Positions 1 through 5,845 of a DNA stretch of 6,693 bases are shown here, piece after piece. Origin of the DNA: Desulfuromonadales bacterium (GTDB taxonomy: Bacteria > Desulfobacterota > Desulfuromonadia > Desulfuromonadales > BM103). The position numbers and the translations under genes were made by a program. Location of the stretch: the NCBI GenBank assembly GCA_029859485.1, contig JAOUDB010000151.1:1-6693 (forward strand). The letters run 5' to 3'. The number at the start of each line of letters is the position of its first letter. Position 1 is the stretch's first letter. The notes beneath the pieces were generated by a model. It searched no databases, was not told the DNA's origin, and worked only from the letters and a program-made list of their open reading frames with translations.

Positions 1-295
1 AAAAAGCCTGTCTAGCGATTGCATCGATATTCTCGGTCTGAGCGCTGACCGTTTAAATGTGGTCTTCACCCAGCATGCGGGTGATGAGATGTATCACCCA
101 GGCCTGGGCGGCTTCAGCCCGGAATGGCGGGAATAACCGTAACGAGACATTGCAAAAAGGCATGTTTCTTCTTGCTGATGTTTTTGTCTGTCTTCTACGC
201 ATATATAGAGGCTTTAGTATCACGGTTTTCCTCGTACCACGTCCCGCGTCCCTCGCAGCGATACTTAAACCTGACCCCGAGGAGGGGAGCAACTG
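1..295. other. Upstream region with no supported gene
   Basis: I see no convincing gene here. Short open frames exist on both strands. On the minus strand a frame from an ATG at 163 down to 53 would give a 36-residue peptide ending in LITRMLGEDHI, which looks protein-like, but it has no clear ribosome binding site and I recognise no family. It could be the remnant of a gene tail. AT-rich stretches around 180-220 (a TATATA at 202-207) could hold the pdxH promoter, but no -35/-10 pair with good spacing stands out. Confidence 0.4.
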
Positions 296-895
296 ATGAC
301 CGAGAACCAACAACTCGATCCCGATCCTTTCAAACAGTTTACGCGCTGGTTTGCAGACGCGGAACAGGCTGGATTACCTTTGCACAATGCGATGACCCTC
401 GCCACGGCAAGCAGGGCAGGCAAGCCTTCGGCGCGGATGGTGTTGTTGAAAGAAGCCGATGCACGTGGCTTTGTCTTTTACACAAACTATCAGGGCCGAA
501 AGGCCCGGGAACTAAAGGAAAATCCCTTTGCTGCCCTGGTGTTCTACTGGCAACCCTTGTCACGCCAGGTTCGGGTTGAAGGCGCCGTTGAAAGGGTGCC
601 TGCCGATGAGTCTGACCGGTATTTTGCCAGTCGTCCTAGGGGTCATCAGCTCGAGGCCCATGTTTCAGCTCAGAGCCAGGTCATTAAAGACCGTGTGTTT
701 CTGGAAGAGCAGTTCATGGTGTTCACTCAGAAGGTTGCAGGTCAGGAGGTGCCGCGTCCCGCACATTGGGGCGGCTATCGGCTTATCCCGGATACGCTGG
801 AGTTCTGGCAGGAAGGCGAACACCGGCTACATGACCGACTGCTTTATCGGCGTATCGATAATGACCAGTGGGTGATTGAGCGATTGGCGCCATGA
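296..895 (+). CDS. pdxH: Pyridoxamine/pyridoxine 5'-phosphate oxidase
   Basis: This 199-residue cytoplasmic FMN enzyme oxidises pyridoxamine 5'-phosphate or pyridoxine 5'-phosphate to pyridoxal 5'-phosphate with O2, in the last step of vitamin B6 synthesis and in salvage. Family landmarks run in order through the protein: RMVLLK at residues 47-52, FYTNYQGRKARE at 61-72 (FMN phosphate region), RQVRVEG at 90-96, YFxSRPRG at 109-116, HWGGYRL at 157-163, EFWQ at 169-172, RLHDR at 177-181 and the C-terminal ERLAP. By alignment from memory with E. coli PdxH, the PLP contacts K72, Y129, R133, R197 and H199 match K52, Y109, R113, R177 and H179. The serine at E. coli 137 appears as His117. The protein is somewhat shorter than E. 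coli PdxH (218) at the N terminus. GGAGG at 281-285 lies ten bases before the ATG. It appears to be a single-gene unit. Such an O2-using enzyme suggests at least some oxygen exposure of the host. Confidence 0.95.
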   Translation: MTENQQLDPDPFKQFTRWFADAEQAGLPLHNAMTLATASRAGKPSARMVLLKEADARGFVFYTNYQGRKARELKENPFAALVFYWQPLSRQVRVEGAVERVPADESDRYFASRPRGHQLEAHVSAQSQVIKDRVFLEEQFMVFTQKVAGQEVPRPAHWGGYRLIPDTLEFWQEGEHRLHDRLLYRRIDNDQWVIERLAP

Positions 896-908
896 AGCAT
901 AGGGGACA

Positions 909-936
909 TTGACGCCACAGATACAATTTTTAATGT
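909..936 (+). promoter_or_regulatory. Candidate promoter of the SDR gene
   Basis: TTGACG at 909-914 is a good -35 match. It is followed after 16 bases by TAATGT at 931-936, a poor -10 match. The location, about 95 bases before the SDR start in the 135-base gap after pdxH, is plausible. The weak -10 keeps confidence low. Confidence 0.25.
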
Positions 937-1030
937 TCACTTTGTGATCCTGGATAAATGCCGAGGACAGAACAGAACAACAAACGAAAACGACTACGAT
1001 TAAAAGTGATAATCCTCAAAGGAGTCTGAT

Positions 1031-1816
1031 ATGGATCTGCAGTTGACCGGTAAAATTGCCCTGATCGTGGCTTCAAGCAAGGGTCTGGGTAAAGCGATCG
1101 CCAAGCAACTGGCCGCAGAAGGCTGCGATGTGATGCTGACCAGCCGCAGCGCCGGGCAACTGGCCGTGGCACGGCAGCATCTCTTGCCGAGCGCCAAGGG
1201 CAGGGTGGAGTGCTGCCCCTGCGATATCACGAACCTTGACGACATTCAAAAGCTGGTCGCCGAGACCCGCGAGCGGCTAGGCCCCGTCGATATTCTGATC
1301 AACAATGCCGGCGGCCCGCCCGGCGGTGGTTTTGACCAGGTGGATGATGCCGCCTGGCAGGCGGCCTTCGAGCTGAATCTGCTCAGCTATGTTCGCTTGA
1401 TCCGCGAAGTCCTACCCGATATGAAGCAGAAGGGCGGGCGGGTTATAAATGTCACCTCTTCCTCGATCAAGCAGCCGATTCCAGGGCTGATTCTCTCCAA
1501 CGTTTTCCGCATGGGGATTCTCGGTCTGGCAAAAAGCCTGGCCGACGAACTGGCCCCCTACAACATTCTGGTCAACACCGTCGCTCCGGGACGGATTGCG
1601 ACCGACCGCACCAACTACCTGGACCAGCTCAAGGCAGACAAACGAGGGGTCAGCAAAGAGCAGGTGGTCGCCGAATCTCTGCAGAACATCCCATTGAAAC
1701 GTTACGGCGAGACTGAGGAGTTTGCCAGGGTGGTCTGCTTTCTCGCTTCCGGGGCCAGCTCCTACGTGACCGGCAGTACTCTTATGGTCGATGGCGGCAT
1801 GGTCAAGGGCTATTGA
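1031..1816 (+). CDS. Atypical short-chain dehydrogenase/reductase lacking YxxxK
   Basis: This 261-residue Rossmann-fold protein belongs to the SDR family that contains 3-oxoacyl-ACP reductases (FabG-like). Seen: the nucleotide-binding turn is VASSKGLG at 13-20 instead of TGxxxGxG, so the first glycine is Ala14. LINNAG (89-94), the tetrad Asn116 and Ser143 in the TSSS run, VNTVAPGRIATD (181-192) and the C-terminal VDGGM (253-257) are normal. Where classical members have Tyr-x-x-x-Lys, this protein has Ser156-N-V-F-Arg160, so both key catalytic residues are missing. From memory, such sequences fall in the NCBI subgroup 'BKR_like_SDR_like' (cd05344), described as lacking a perfect catalytic tetrad. 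Its substrate is unknown, and it may bind NAD(P) or a substrate without classical catalysis. AAAGGAG at 1018-1024, six bases before the ATG, supports the start. It lies 182 bases before the transporter operon, so a functional link is not shown. Confidence 0.9.
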   Translation: MDLQLTGKIALIVASSKGLGKAIAKQLAAEGCDVMLTSRSAGQLAVARQHLLPSAKGRVECCPCDITNLDDIQKLVAETRERLGPVDILINNAGGPPGGGFDQVDDAAWQAAFELNLLSYVRLIREVLPDMKQKGGRVINVTSSSIKQPIPGLILSNVFRMGILGLAKSLADELAPYNILVNTVAPGRIATDRTNYLDQLKADKRGVSKEQVVAESLQNIPLKRYGETEEFARVVCFLASGASSYVTGSTLMVDGGMVKGY

Positions 1817-1895
1817 TCCTGGAACATTGAGACGCGTAAAACTCTGCTGTTTTGCCAGCCAGACTTGCAACTTCATTGCTTTCCAGTAAATTTAA

Positions 1896-1924
1896 TGAAG
1901 AAATAGTTTTCTCATGAATACAAT
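1896..1924 (+). promoter_or_regulatory. Candidate promoter of the TRAP operon
   Basis: TACAAT at 1919-1924 is one mismatch from the -10 consensus. TGAAGA at 1896-1901 lies 17 bases upstream but is a weak -35. An alternative pair is TTGCAA (1865-1870) with TAAATT (1887-1892), 16 bases apart. Either would place the operon's start within the 182-base gap before the binding protein. I saw no convincing sigma-54 site. Confidence 0.25.
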
Positions 1925-1959
1925 AACCTTCTTTGCCCTCATTCACGGGGGCAACGGTT
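1925..1959 (+). promoter_or_regulatory. Imperfect hairpin in the leader of the TAXI gene
   Basis: TTGCCC at 1933-1938 pairs with GGGCAA at 1949-1954 across a 10-base loop. Outside it, AACC at 1925-1928 pairs with GGTT at 1956-1959 across an asymmetric internal loop. The structure sits about 30 bases upstream of the ribosome binding site, and no T run follows. It could be an operator, an mRNA-stabilising leader or chance. I do not recognise it as a known riboswitch. Confidence 0.3.
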
Positions 1960-1998
1960 TCGAGAGAAGCAATCCCACTAAACTTATAGGAGGAAACA

Positions 1999-3021
1999 AT
2001 GAAAATGCGGATCAGACAGCTCATGTTTGTCGTCACGGCGGTCACCCTGCTGTGCGGTTCTATCACCACGGTTCAGGCTGCGGATGATCGCAGTTACCTG
2101 ATGGCCACTGCATCCACCGGTGGGACCTATTATCCGGTCGGTGTCGCCCTGTCTACCCTGGTCAAGGTCAAACTGCAGCCGAAGCAGAAGATCGGCATGT
2201 CGGCCATCAACTCGGCCGGTTCCGGCGAAAATATCAAGCTGCTGCGCGATAACGAAGTCCAGTTCGCCATTCTTCAGGGTCTCTATGGCGCTTATGCCTG
2301 GAAGGGGACCGGACCCATCGAAAGTGAAGGGCCACAGAAAAACCTGCGCGCGGTGACCATGCTCTGGCAGAACGTTGAGCATTTTGCTGTCAACAAGAAA
2401 TTCGCCAAAAGCGGTACCGTTTCAGACATGGTCGCGATGAAGGGCGAAACCTTGTCGCTGGGGAAAAAGAACTCCGGTACCCTTGGCTCCAACATGGTGC
2501 TGCTGGCCAATCTTGGTGCCGATGTCGAAAAGGACTATAACTTGATCTATGTTGGCTATGGACCATCAGCTGACGCCATGCAGAATGGCCAGGCAGGCGG
2601 CATGAGCACCCCGGCCGGGGCCCCGGTCAGTGCCGTGACCAAGGCGATGGCGAACATGGGTGACGATGTCGTTGTCCTCGATTTTACAGATGAGCAGTTG
2701 AAGCAGGCCGATGGCGGCATGGAGCTTTGGACCCGCTATGTCATCCCGGCTGAAACCTACCCGGGTCAGGCGAAAGAGATCAAGACCATCGCCCAGCCGA
2801 ATTTCCTCTCGGTTCGTGCCGATGTGGACGAGGATGCCGTCTATCAGATCACCAAGACTATTTACGAGAACCTGCCTTTTTTGAACGCCATTCACGGGGC
2901 CACCAAGGCCATGGCGATTGAAAAAGCGATCGCCGGACTGCCTATGCCGCTGCACCCCGGTGCGGCTAGGTATTACCAGGAAGTCGGCATCACCATTCCC
3001 GCCAGGTTATTGGCTCAATAA
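1999..3021 (+). CDS. TAXI family TRAP transporter solute-binding protein
   Basis: This 340-residue periplasmic binding protein captures a ligand and delivers it to the TRAP permease encoded next. A Sec signal peptide is visible: basic start (KMRIRQ), hydrophobic core at about 8-23 and likely cleavage after VQA (residue 27). There is no proper lipobox. The mature N terminus carries the family signature TASTGGTYYPVG (37-48), then INSAGSGENIKLL and a region of alternating strands and helices typical of TAXI (TRAP-associated extracytoplasmic immunogenic) proteins, including GKKNSGT and GYGPSADAM. Known TAXI systems transport carboxylates such as glutamate or 2-oxoglutarate, but the ligand cannot be read from this sequence. 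AGGAGG at 1988-1993, five bases before the ATG, supports this start over the ATG two codons later. It is the first gene of a two-gene operon and is followed by a terminator-like hairpin. Confidence 0.95.
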   Translation: MKMRIRQLMFVVTAVTLLCGSITTVQAADDRSYLMATASTGGTYYPVGVALSTLVKVKLQPKQKIGMSAINSAGSGENIKLLRDNEVQFAILQGLYGAYAWKGTGPIESEGPQKNLRAVTMLWQNVEHFAVNKKFAKSGTVSDMVAMKGETLSLGKKNSGTLGSNMVLLANLGADVEKDYNLIYVGYGPSADAMQNGQAGGMSTPAGAPVSAVTKAMANMGDDVVVLDFTDEQLKQADGGMELWTRYVIPAETYPGQAKEIKTIAQPNFLSVRADVDEDAVYQITKTIYENLPFLNAIHGATKAMAIEKAIAGLPMPLHPGAARYYQEVGITIPARLLAQ

Positions 3022-3033
3022 GTTAAGTGCTAT

Positions 3034-3068
3034 CCCCGGCCGCCATGGCTGCGGCCGGGGTGTTTTTT
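3034..3068 (+). terminator. Intrinsic terminator/attenuator between TAXI protein and permease
   Basis: CCCCGGCCGC at 3034-3043 and GCGGCCGGGG at 3051-3060 form a perfect 10-bp, all-GC stem with a 7-base loop. TGTTTTTT follows at 3061-3068. This is a textbook Rho-independent terminator 13 bases after the binding-protein stop codon and 20 bases before the permease start. Because the permease has no room for its own promoter downstream of the hairpin, I infer partial read-through. This would give more binding protein than permease. Confidence 0.85.
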
Positions 3069-3075
3069 CTTCCCT

Positions 3076-3081
3076 GAGGAG
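3076..3081 (+). promoter_or_regulatory. Ribosome binding site of the TRAP permease
   Basis: GAGGAG lies six bases before the ATG at 3088 but only three before the GTG at 3085, so it favours the ATG. It lies just after the T tract of the hairpin, so only read-through transcripts carry it. Confidence 0.75.
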
Positions 3082-3087
3082 TGGGTG

Positions 3088-5160
3088 ATGACAGATCCTG
3101 CAACCGAACCTACGACCCATCTGAACCGCTCCCTCATCATTCTCGGTGTCGCAATTTCTTTGATGCACATCTGGTTCAACGTGGTGACAGTGCTGTCTTC
3201 GCTCTGGCAGAACTCGCTGCATTTTGCCGGCTTTGCCCTGATGGCCTCTCTGGTCTACCCGTTGCGCAGGAATCCAACCATCGCCTGGCGAGCCCTGGAT
3301 ATCCTTCTGGGGCTTATCGCCGCCGGTTCGGCTCTCTACCTGATAGCTATGGAAGACGCTATCTACGCGCGCGGTGTGCGCATGCTCCCGGGCGAGTGGG
3401 TGGCCGGTATCATACTGATTCTCTGCGCCCTGGAATTCACCCGGCGGGTCGCTGGCTGGTTTATCCCGGTGCTGATCATGATTGCGTTGAGTTACGTTAG
3501 CTGGTGGGGGTCAAAGATTAGCGGGGTCTTCAAATTTGCCGGTCTGAGCCCAGAAACCATCCTTTTTCGCAGTGTCTACGGTGACGACGCCCTGTTCGGT
3601 ACCATTGCCGGCATCTCGTCCACCTACGTGTTCATGTTCATCCTGTTCGGTGCCTTTCTGCTCCGTTCCGGCGCCGGTGAATTCGTCATCGACCTGGCCC
3701 GCGCCGTCGCTGGACGTATGGTTGGCGGTCCCGGCCTGGTGGCGGTCATGGCCTCGGGGCTGATGGGCACCATCTCCGGTTCGGCTGTTGCCAACACGGC
3801 CTCGACCGGCGTTATCACTATCCCGTTGATGAAGCGTGCCGGTTTCCCGGCCAAGTTCGCCGCCGGGGTCGAAGCCGCGGCCTCGACCGGTGGCCAGCTG
3901 ATGCCGCCGATCATGGGTGCCGGGGCCTTCGTCATGGCCACCTACACTCAGATCTCCTATAACATCATCGTCGTTGTCAGCATCCTGCCGGCAATCCTTT
4001 ATTTTGCAGCGGTCGGTTTCTTCGTCCGGATCGAGGCTAAACGCAGTCATGTCGATGCTCTGGATACCGAAGAAGTCTCGGCGATCGAGGTTTTCAAGAA
4101 AGGCGGCATCGTCTTCCTGCTGCCGATTGGCGTGCTGATCGGCCTCTTGATCTACGGCTTTACACCCACTTATGCCGCTGGCATCAGTATCCTCGCTGTT
4201 ATCGTTTCCTCCTGGTTCTCGGCCAACAAGATGGGGCCCAAGGCGATCATCGAAGCCATGGCCATGGGCGCTAAGAACATGGTCATGACCGCCATCCTGC
4301 TCTGTTCGGTCGGCCTGATCGTCAATGTCATCGCCACGGCTGGAGTAGGCAACACCTTCTCGTTGATGATCAACGAGTGGGCTGGGCACAGCCTGGTTAT
4401 CGCCATCGCCCTGATCGCCCTGGCTTCGCTTGTGCTCGGTATGGGGCTGCCGGTCACCGCTGCCTATATCGTCCTCGGTACCCTCTCGGCGCCGGCCCTG
4501 CAAGCCCTGATCTCAGACGGCCTACTGGTCAACGCGCTGGTAAACGGCCAGATTCCGGAAACGGCCAAGGCGATATTCATGCTTGTTGCGCCGGACCAAC
4601 TGGCGGAAATCGGCAACCCGATGACCACCGCCGCTGCCCGGGCGATCGTCGACGCGGTGCCAGTCGATATGGCCGGTATGGTCCGTGAAGCGGTCCTCAC
4701 GCCACATGCGCTGACCTATGCGCTGCTCTCCGCGCACCTGATCGTCTTCTGGCTGAGCCAGGATTCCAACGTGACACCGCCGGTCGCGCTCGCCGCTTTC
4801 ACTGGCGCAGCCATTGCCGGTACCAAGCCGATGGCCACCGGTTTACAGTCCTGGAAGCTCGCCAAGGGGTTATACATTATCCCACTGCTGTTTGCTTACA
4901 CCCCTTTTATAGGCGGTTCTTGGATCGACGACTTCACGATCTTCTTCTTTGCCCTGTTCGGCTTATATGCCTTTGCTGCGGCTCTGGAGGGCTTCATGGA
5001 AGCACGCGTGAACCTGCCTGTGCGCTTGCTGTCAGTCGGCTGCGCCGTCGCTCTGCTCTGGCCAGCGTCAGTGTGGGTCCATCTTGTCGGCTTGATCGTG
5101 TTAATCGTTTTGTTTATGGGCAGCTTCCGCAAATCCCGCAGAGAGACCGCAGCCGTCTAG
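3088..5160 (+). CDS. TRAP transporter fused permease (4TM/12TM, DctQM-type)
   Basis: This inner-membrane protein of about 690 residues joins the small DctQ-like and large DctM-like TRAP subunits in one chain. It drives secondary, ion-coupled uptake of the ligand held by the TAXI protein. About four membrane segments occupy residues 15-140 (for example SLIILGVAISLMHIW, ALDILLGLIAAGSALYL). The large domain follows with SGSAVANTASTG (about 230-241), EAAASTGGQLMPPIMGAGAF (262-281), LGMGLPVTAAYIVLG (450-464), then SNVTPPVALAAFTGAAIAG (560-578) and further C-terminal membrane helices ending in a basic tail. This layout matches the TIGR02123-type 4TM/12TM fusion. About 60 mostly polar residues (roughly 478-538) lie between SAPALQALI and the LTPHALTYALLSAH helix, longer than in a generic DctM as I recall it. 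The frame also allows GTG at 3085; the ribosome binding site spacing favours the ATG. It is the second gene of the transporter operon. Confidence 0.94.
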   Translation: MTDPATEPTTHLNRSLIILGVAISLMHIWFNVVTVLSSLWQNSLHFAGFALMASLVYPLRRNPTIAWRALDILLGLIAAGSALYLIAMEDAIYARGVRMLPGEWVAGIILILCALEFTRRVAGWFIPVLIMIALSYVSWWGSKISGVFKFAGLSPETILFRSVYGDDALFGTIAGISSTYVFMFILFGAFLLRSGAGEFVIDLARAVAGRMVGGPGLVAVMASGLMGTISGSAVANTASTGVITIPLMKRAGFPAKFAAGVEAAASTGGQLMPPIMGAGAFVMATYTQISYNIIVVVSILPAILYFAAVGFFVRIEAKRSHVDALDTEEVSAIEVFKKGGIVFLLPIGVLIGLLIYGFTPTYAAGISILAVIVSSWFSANKMGPKAIIEAMAMGAKNMVMTAILLCSVGLIVNVIATAGVGNTFSLMINEWAGHSLVIAIALIALASLVLGMGLPVTAAYIVLGTLSAPALQALISDGLLVNALVNGQIPETAKAIFMLVAPDQLAEIGNPMTTAAARAIVDAVPVDMAGMVREAVLTPHALTYALLSAHLIVFWLSQDSNVTPPVALAAFTGAAIAGTKPMATGLQSWKLAKGLYIIPLLFAYTPFIGGSWIDDFTIFFFALFGLYAFAAALEGFMEARVNLPVRLLSVGCAVALLWPASVWVHLVGLIVLIVLFMGSFRKSRRETAAV

Positions 5161-5203
5161 TTCTGTTTTCCACGACTTGCCGCGACCCTCGTCCCGCAAT
5201 CGA

Positions 5204-5635
5204 TTACAGTTTGCTGATCTCACCGGCCAGGGAGGCGTTGTCGGGCATCCCCTCGCAGATCATCCTGATAATAGCGGTGCGGTCAATCAGGTAGGTGACG
5301 CGCCCGCTGCCGTATCGTGCGCTGATCGTGCCGTCATCGGCGAGCAGTGGAAAACTTAAGTCGAGTTCTGCGGCGAATTCGTGGTGGGTTTCCAGGCTGT
5401 CTGCACTTACGCCCAGAACCTGGGCGTCAAGCTTTGCAAAGTCAGCAATATCACTTTGAAAAGCCTTCATTTCGATGGTTCAGCCAGGAGTGAAGTCTTT
5501 GGGGTAGAGGGCCAGTACCACCGGCCCCTGCTCAACCAGTTGACTAAGCACGATCTTGCCTTTTGTGGATGGCGCACTGAAGTCGGGTGCTTGATCGCCG
5601 ACCTTGAGAGCGATTTCCTGGTTAGCTTTTTTCAT
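5204..5635 (-). CDS. Selenocysteine-containing Bcp/PrxQ-like peroxiredoxin (TGA read as Sec)
   Basis: This thioredoxin-fold peroxidase of 143 residues, reading the in-frame TGA at 5482-5480 as selenocysteine, would reduce peroxides using a selenolate. The start is ATG at 5635. Residues 12-20 are VGDQAPDFS and 39-51 are VVLALYPKDFTPG, followed by TGA at codon 52, then TIEMKAFQ. The universal PxxxTxxC motif is intact (Pro45, Thr49) with TGA exactly at the peroxidatic cysteine. The frame then runs 91 more sense codons with normal family features: VLGVSADSLETHHEFA, FPLLADDG, YGSGRVTYLIDR (Arg112 probably catalytic) and a C-terminal EGMPDN, ending at TAA. The resolving cysteine of E. coli Bcp (five residues on) is Lys57; the only Cys is Cys127. 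A SECIS-like hairpin follows the TGA. AAAGGAGG lies four bases before the ATG. Sec peroxiredoxins (PrxU) are known from Peptoclostridium acidaminophilum. The alternative is a nonsense mutation, which I think unlikely. The gene converges on the permease with 43 bases between them. Confidence 0.88.
5429..5466 (-). promoter_or_regulatory. Bacterial SECIS element (candidate)
   Basis: Read on the minus strand, AGGCUUU (5466-5460) pairs with AAAGCUU (5435-5429, one G-U), then comes a single U/C mismatch, then CAAAGU (5458-5453) pairs with ACUUUG (5442-5437). The loop is GAUAUUGCUG (5452-5443). The loop begins 27 bases after the UGA and its first base is G. Published bacterial SECIS models, as I recall them, ask for an apical loop roughly 16-37 bases after UGA and a G in the first two loop positions; both hold. 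It lies inside the coding sequence, as bacterial SECIS elements do, to recruit SelB with Sec-tRNA. Confidence 0.78.
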
Positions 5636-5639
5636 AAAA

Positions 5640-5647
5640 CCTCCTTT
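5640..5647 (-). promoter_or_regulatory. Ribosome binding site of the peroxiredoxin
   Basis: On the minus strand AAAGGAGG lies four bases before ATG at 5635. This strong site upstream of the N-terminal half shows that translation begins before the TGA. The internal ATG at 5470, which would start the truncated fragment, has no comparable site. Confidence 0.8.
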
Positions 5648-5660
5648 CTTGTCTTAAGAA

Positions 5661-5688
5661 AATATAGCCGAACTTCTCCAAAAACCAA
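5661..5688 (-). promoter_or_regulatory. Candidate promoter of the peroxiredoxin gene
   Basis: On the minus strand TTGGTT (5688-5683) and TATATT (5666-5661) are separated by 16 bases. The -10 is one mismatch from consensus and the -35 keeps TTG. Transcription would begin about 20 bases before the start codon. Confidence 0.4.
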
Positions 5689-5732
5689 GCTTTCAGATAA
5701 AGTCTGACATTACCCTTGTTATTGCCATCAAA

Positions 5733-5834
5733 AGAATGTTTGTTATGGATACAAGCATCTTTCATTATAAATCTATCAATAGAATGTCAATTGTTTTATG
5801 ATAGCTAGCAATATAGGATAAAACCTATTGATAG
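5733..5834. repeat. Repeat-rich region upstream of the resolvase-like gene (possible operator or res-like site)
   Basis: CTATCAATAG at 5773-5782 and CTATTGATAG at 5825-5834 are perfect 10-bp inverted copies 42 bases apart. AGAATGT occurs at 5733-5739 and again at 5781-5787. Each copy is followed by a related stretch (TTGTTATGGATACAAGC, then after two extra bases TTGTTTTATGATAGCTAGC), giving an imperfect direct repeat with a 48-base offset. ATAGG (5813-5817) and CCTAT (5824-5828) form a further small palindrome just before the ribosome binding site. Serine resolvases typically bind sets of imperfect inverted sites next to their own gene, so these are candidate binding sites. Confidence 0.45.
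5791..5819 (+). promoter_or_regulatory. Candidate promoter of the resolvase-like gene
   Basis: TTGTTT at 5791-5796 and TAGGAT at 5814-5819 are spaced by 17 bases. The -10 matches four of six consensus bases. The pair lies between the two arms of the 10-bp inverted repeat, so a protein bound there could repress the promoter, which would fit autoregulation. Confidence 0.35.
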
Positions 5835-5835
5835 T

Positions 5836-5840
5836 GAGGT
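5836..5840 (+). promoter_or_regulatory. Ribosome binding site that sets a TTG start
   Basis: GAGGT lies five bases before TTG at 5846. The reading frame is open from TTG at 5828, but that codon precedes this site. The family-typical N terminus (T-N-I-I-G-Y-L-R) also begins at 5846, so TTG 5846 is the better start. Confidence 0.65.
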
Positions 5841-5845
5841 GTATA

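Noticed and set aside
1855..1870. Sigma-54 promoter suggested by TTGCA at 1865
   Set aside because: The GG of the -24 element is absent at the required spacing.
1412..1876. Minus-strand open frame opposite the SDR gene
   Set aside because: It overlaps a well-supported gene and has no family features.
1940..1990. Cyclic di-GMP or other riboswitch in the TAXI leader
   Set aside because: It has a hairpin and a GGGCAAC string, but the conserved core and second stem do not fit what I know of such switches.
3511..4503. Long open frame on the minus strand opposite the permease (330 codons)
   Set aside because: It mirrors a clearly real membrane protein. Its composition is rich in D, G, H and Q with no recognisable motif, which is typical of an antisense shadow.
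5204..5470. Short peroxiredoxin fragment starting at the internal ATG 5470
   Set aside because: It lacks the active site and a good ribosome binding site. The same frame continues upstream through the TGA to a proper start at 5635.
5204..5635. Peroxiredoxin as a pseudogene
   Set aside because: There is a single TGA at the catalytic Cys codon, no frameshift, intact motifs on both sides and a SECIS-like hairpin. Selenocysteine explains it better.
5828..5845. TTG 5828 as the start of the resolvase-like protein
   Set aside because: It precedes the ribosome binding site and adds six residues outside the family-typical N terminus.
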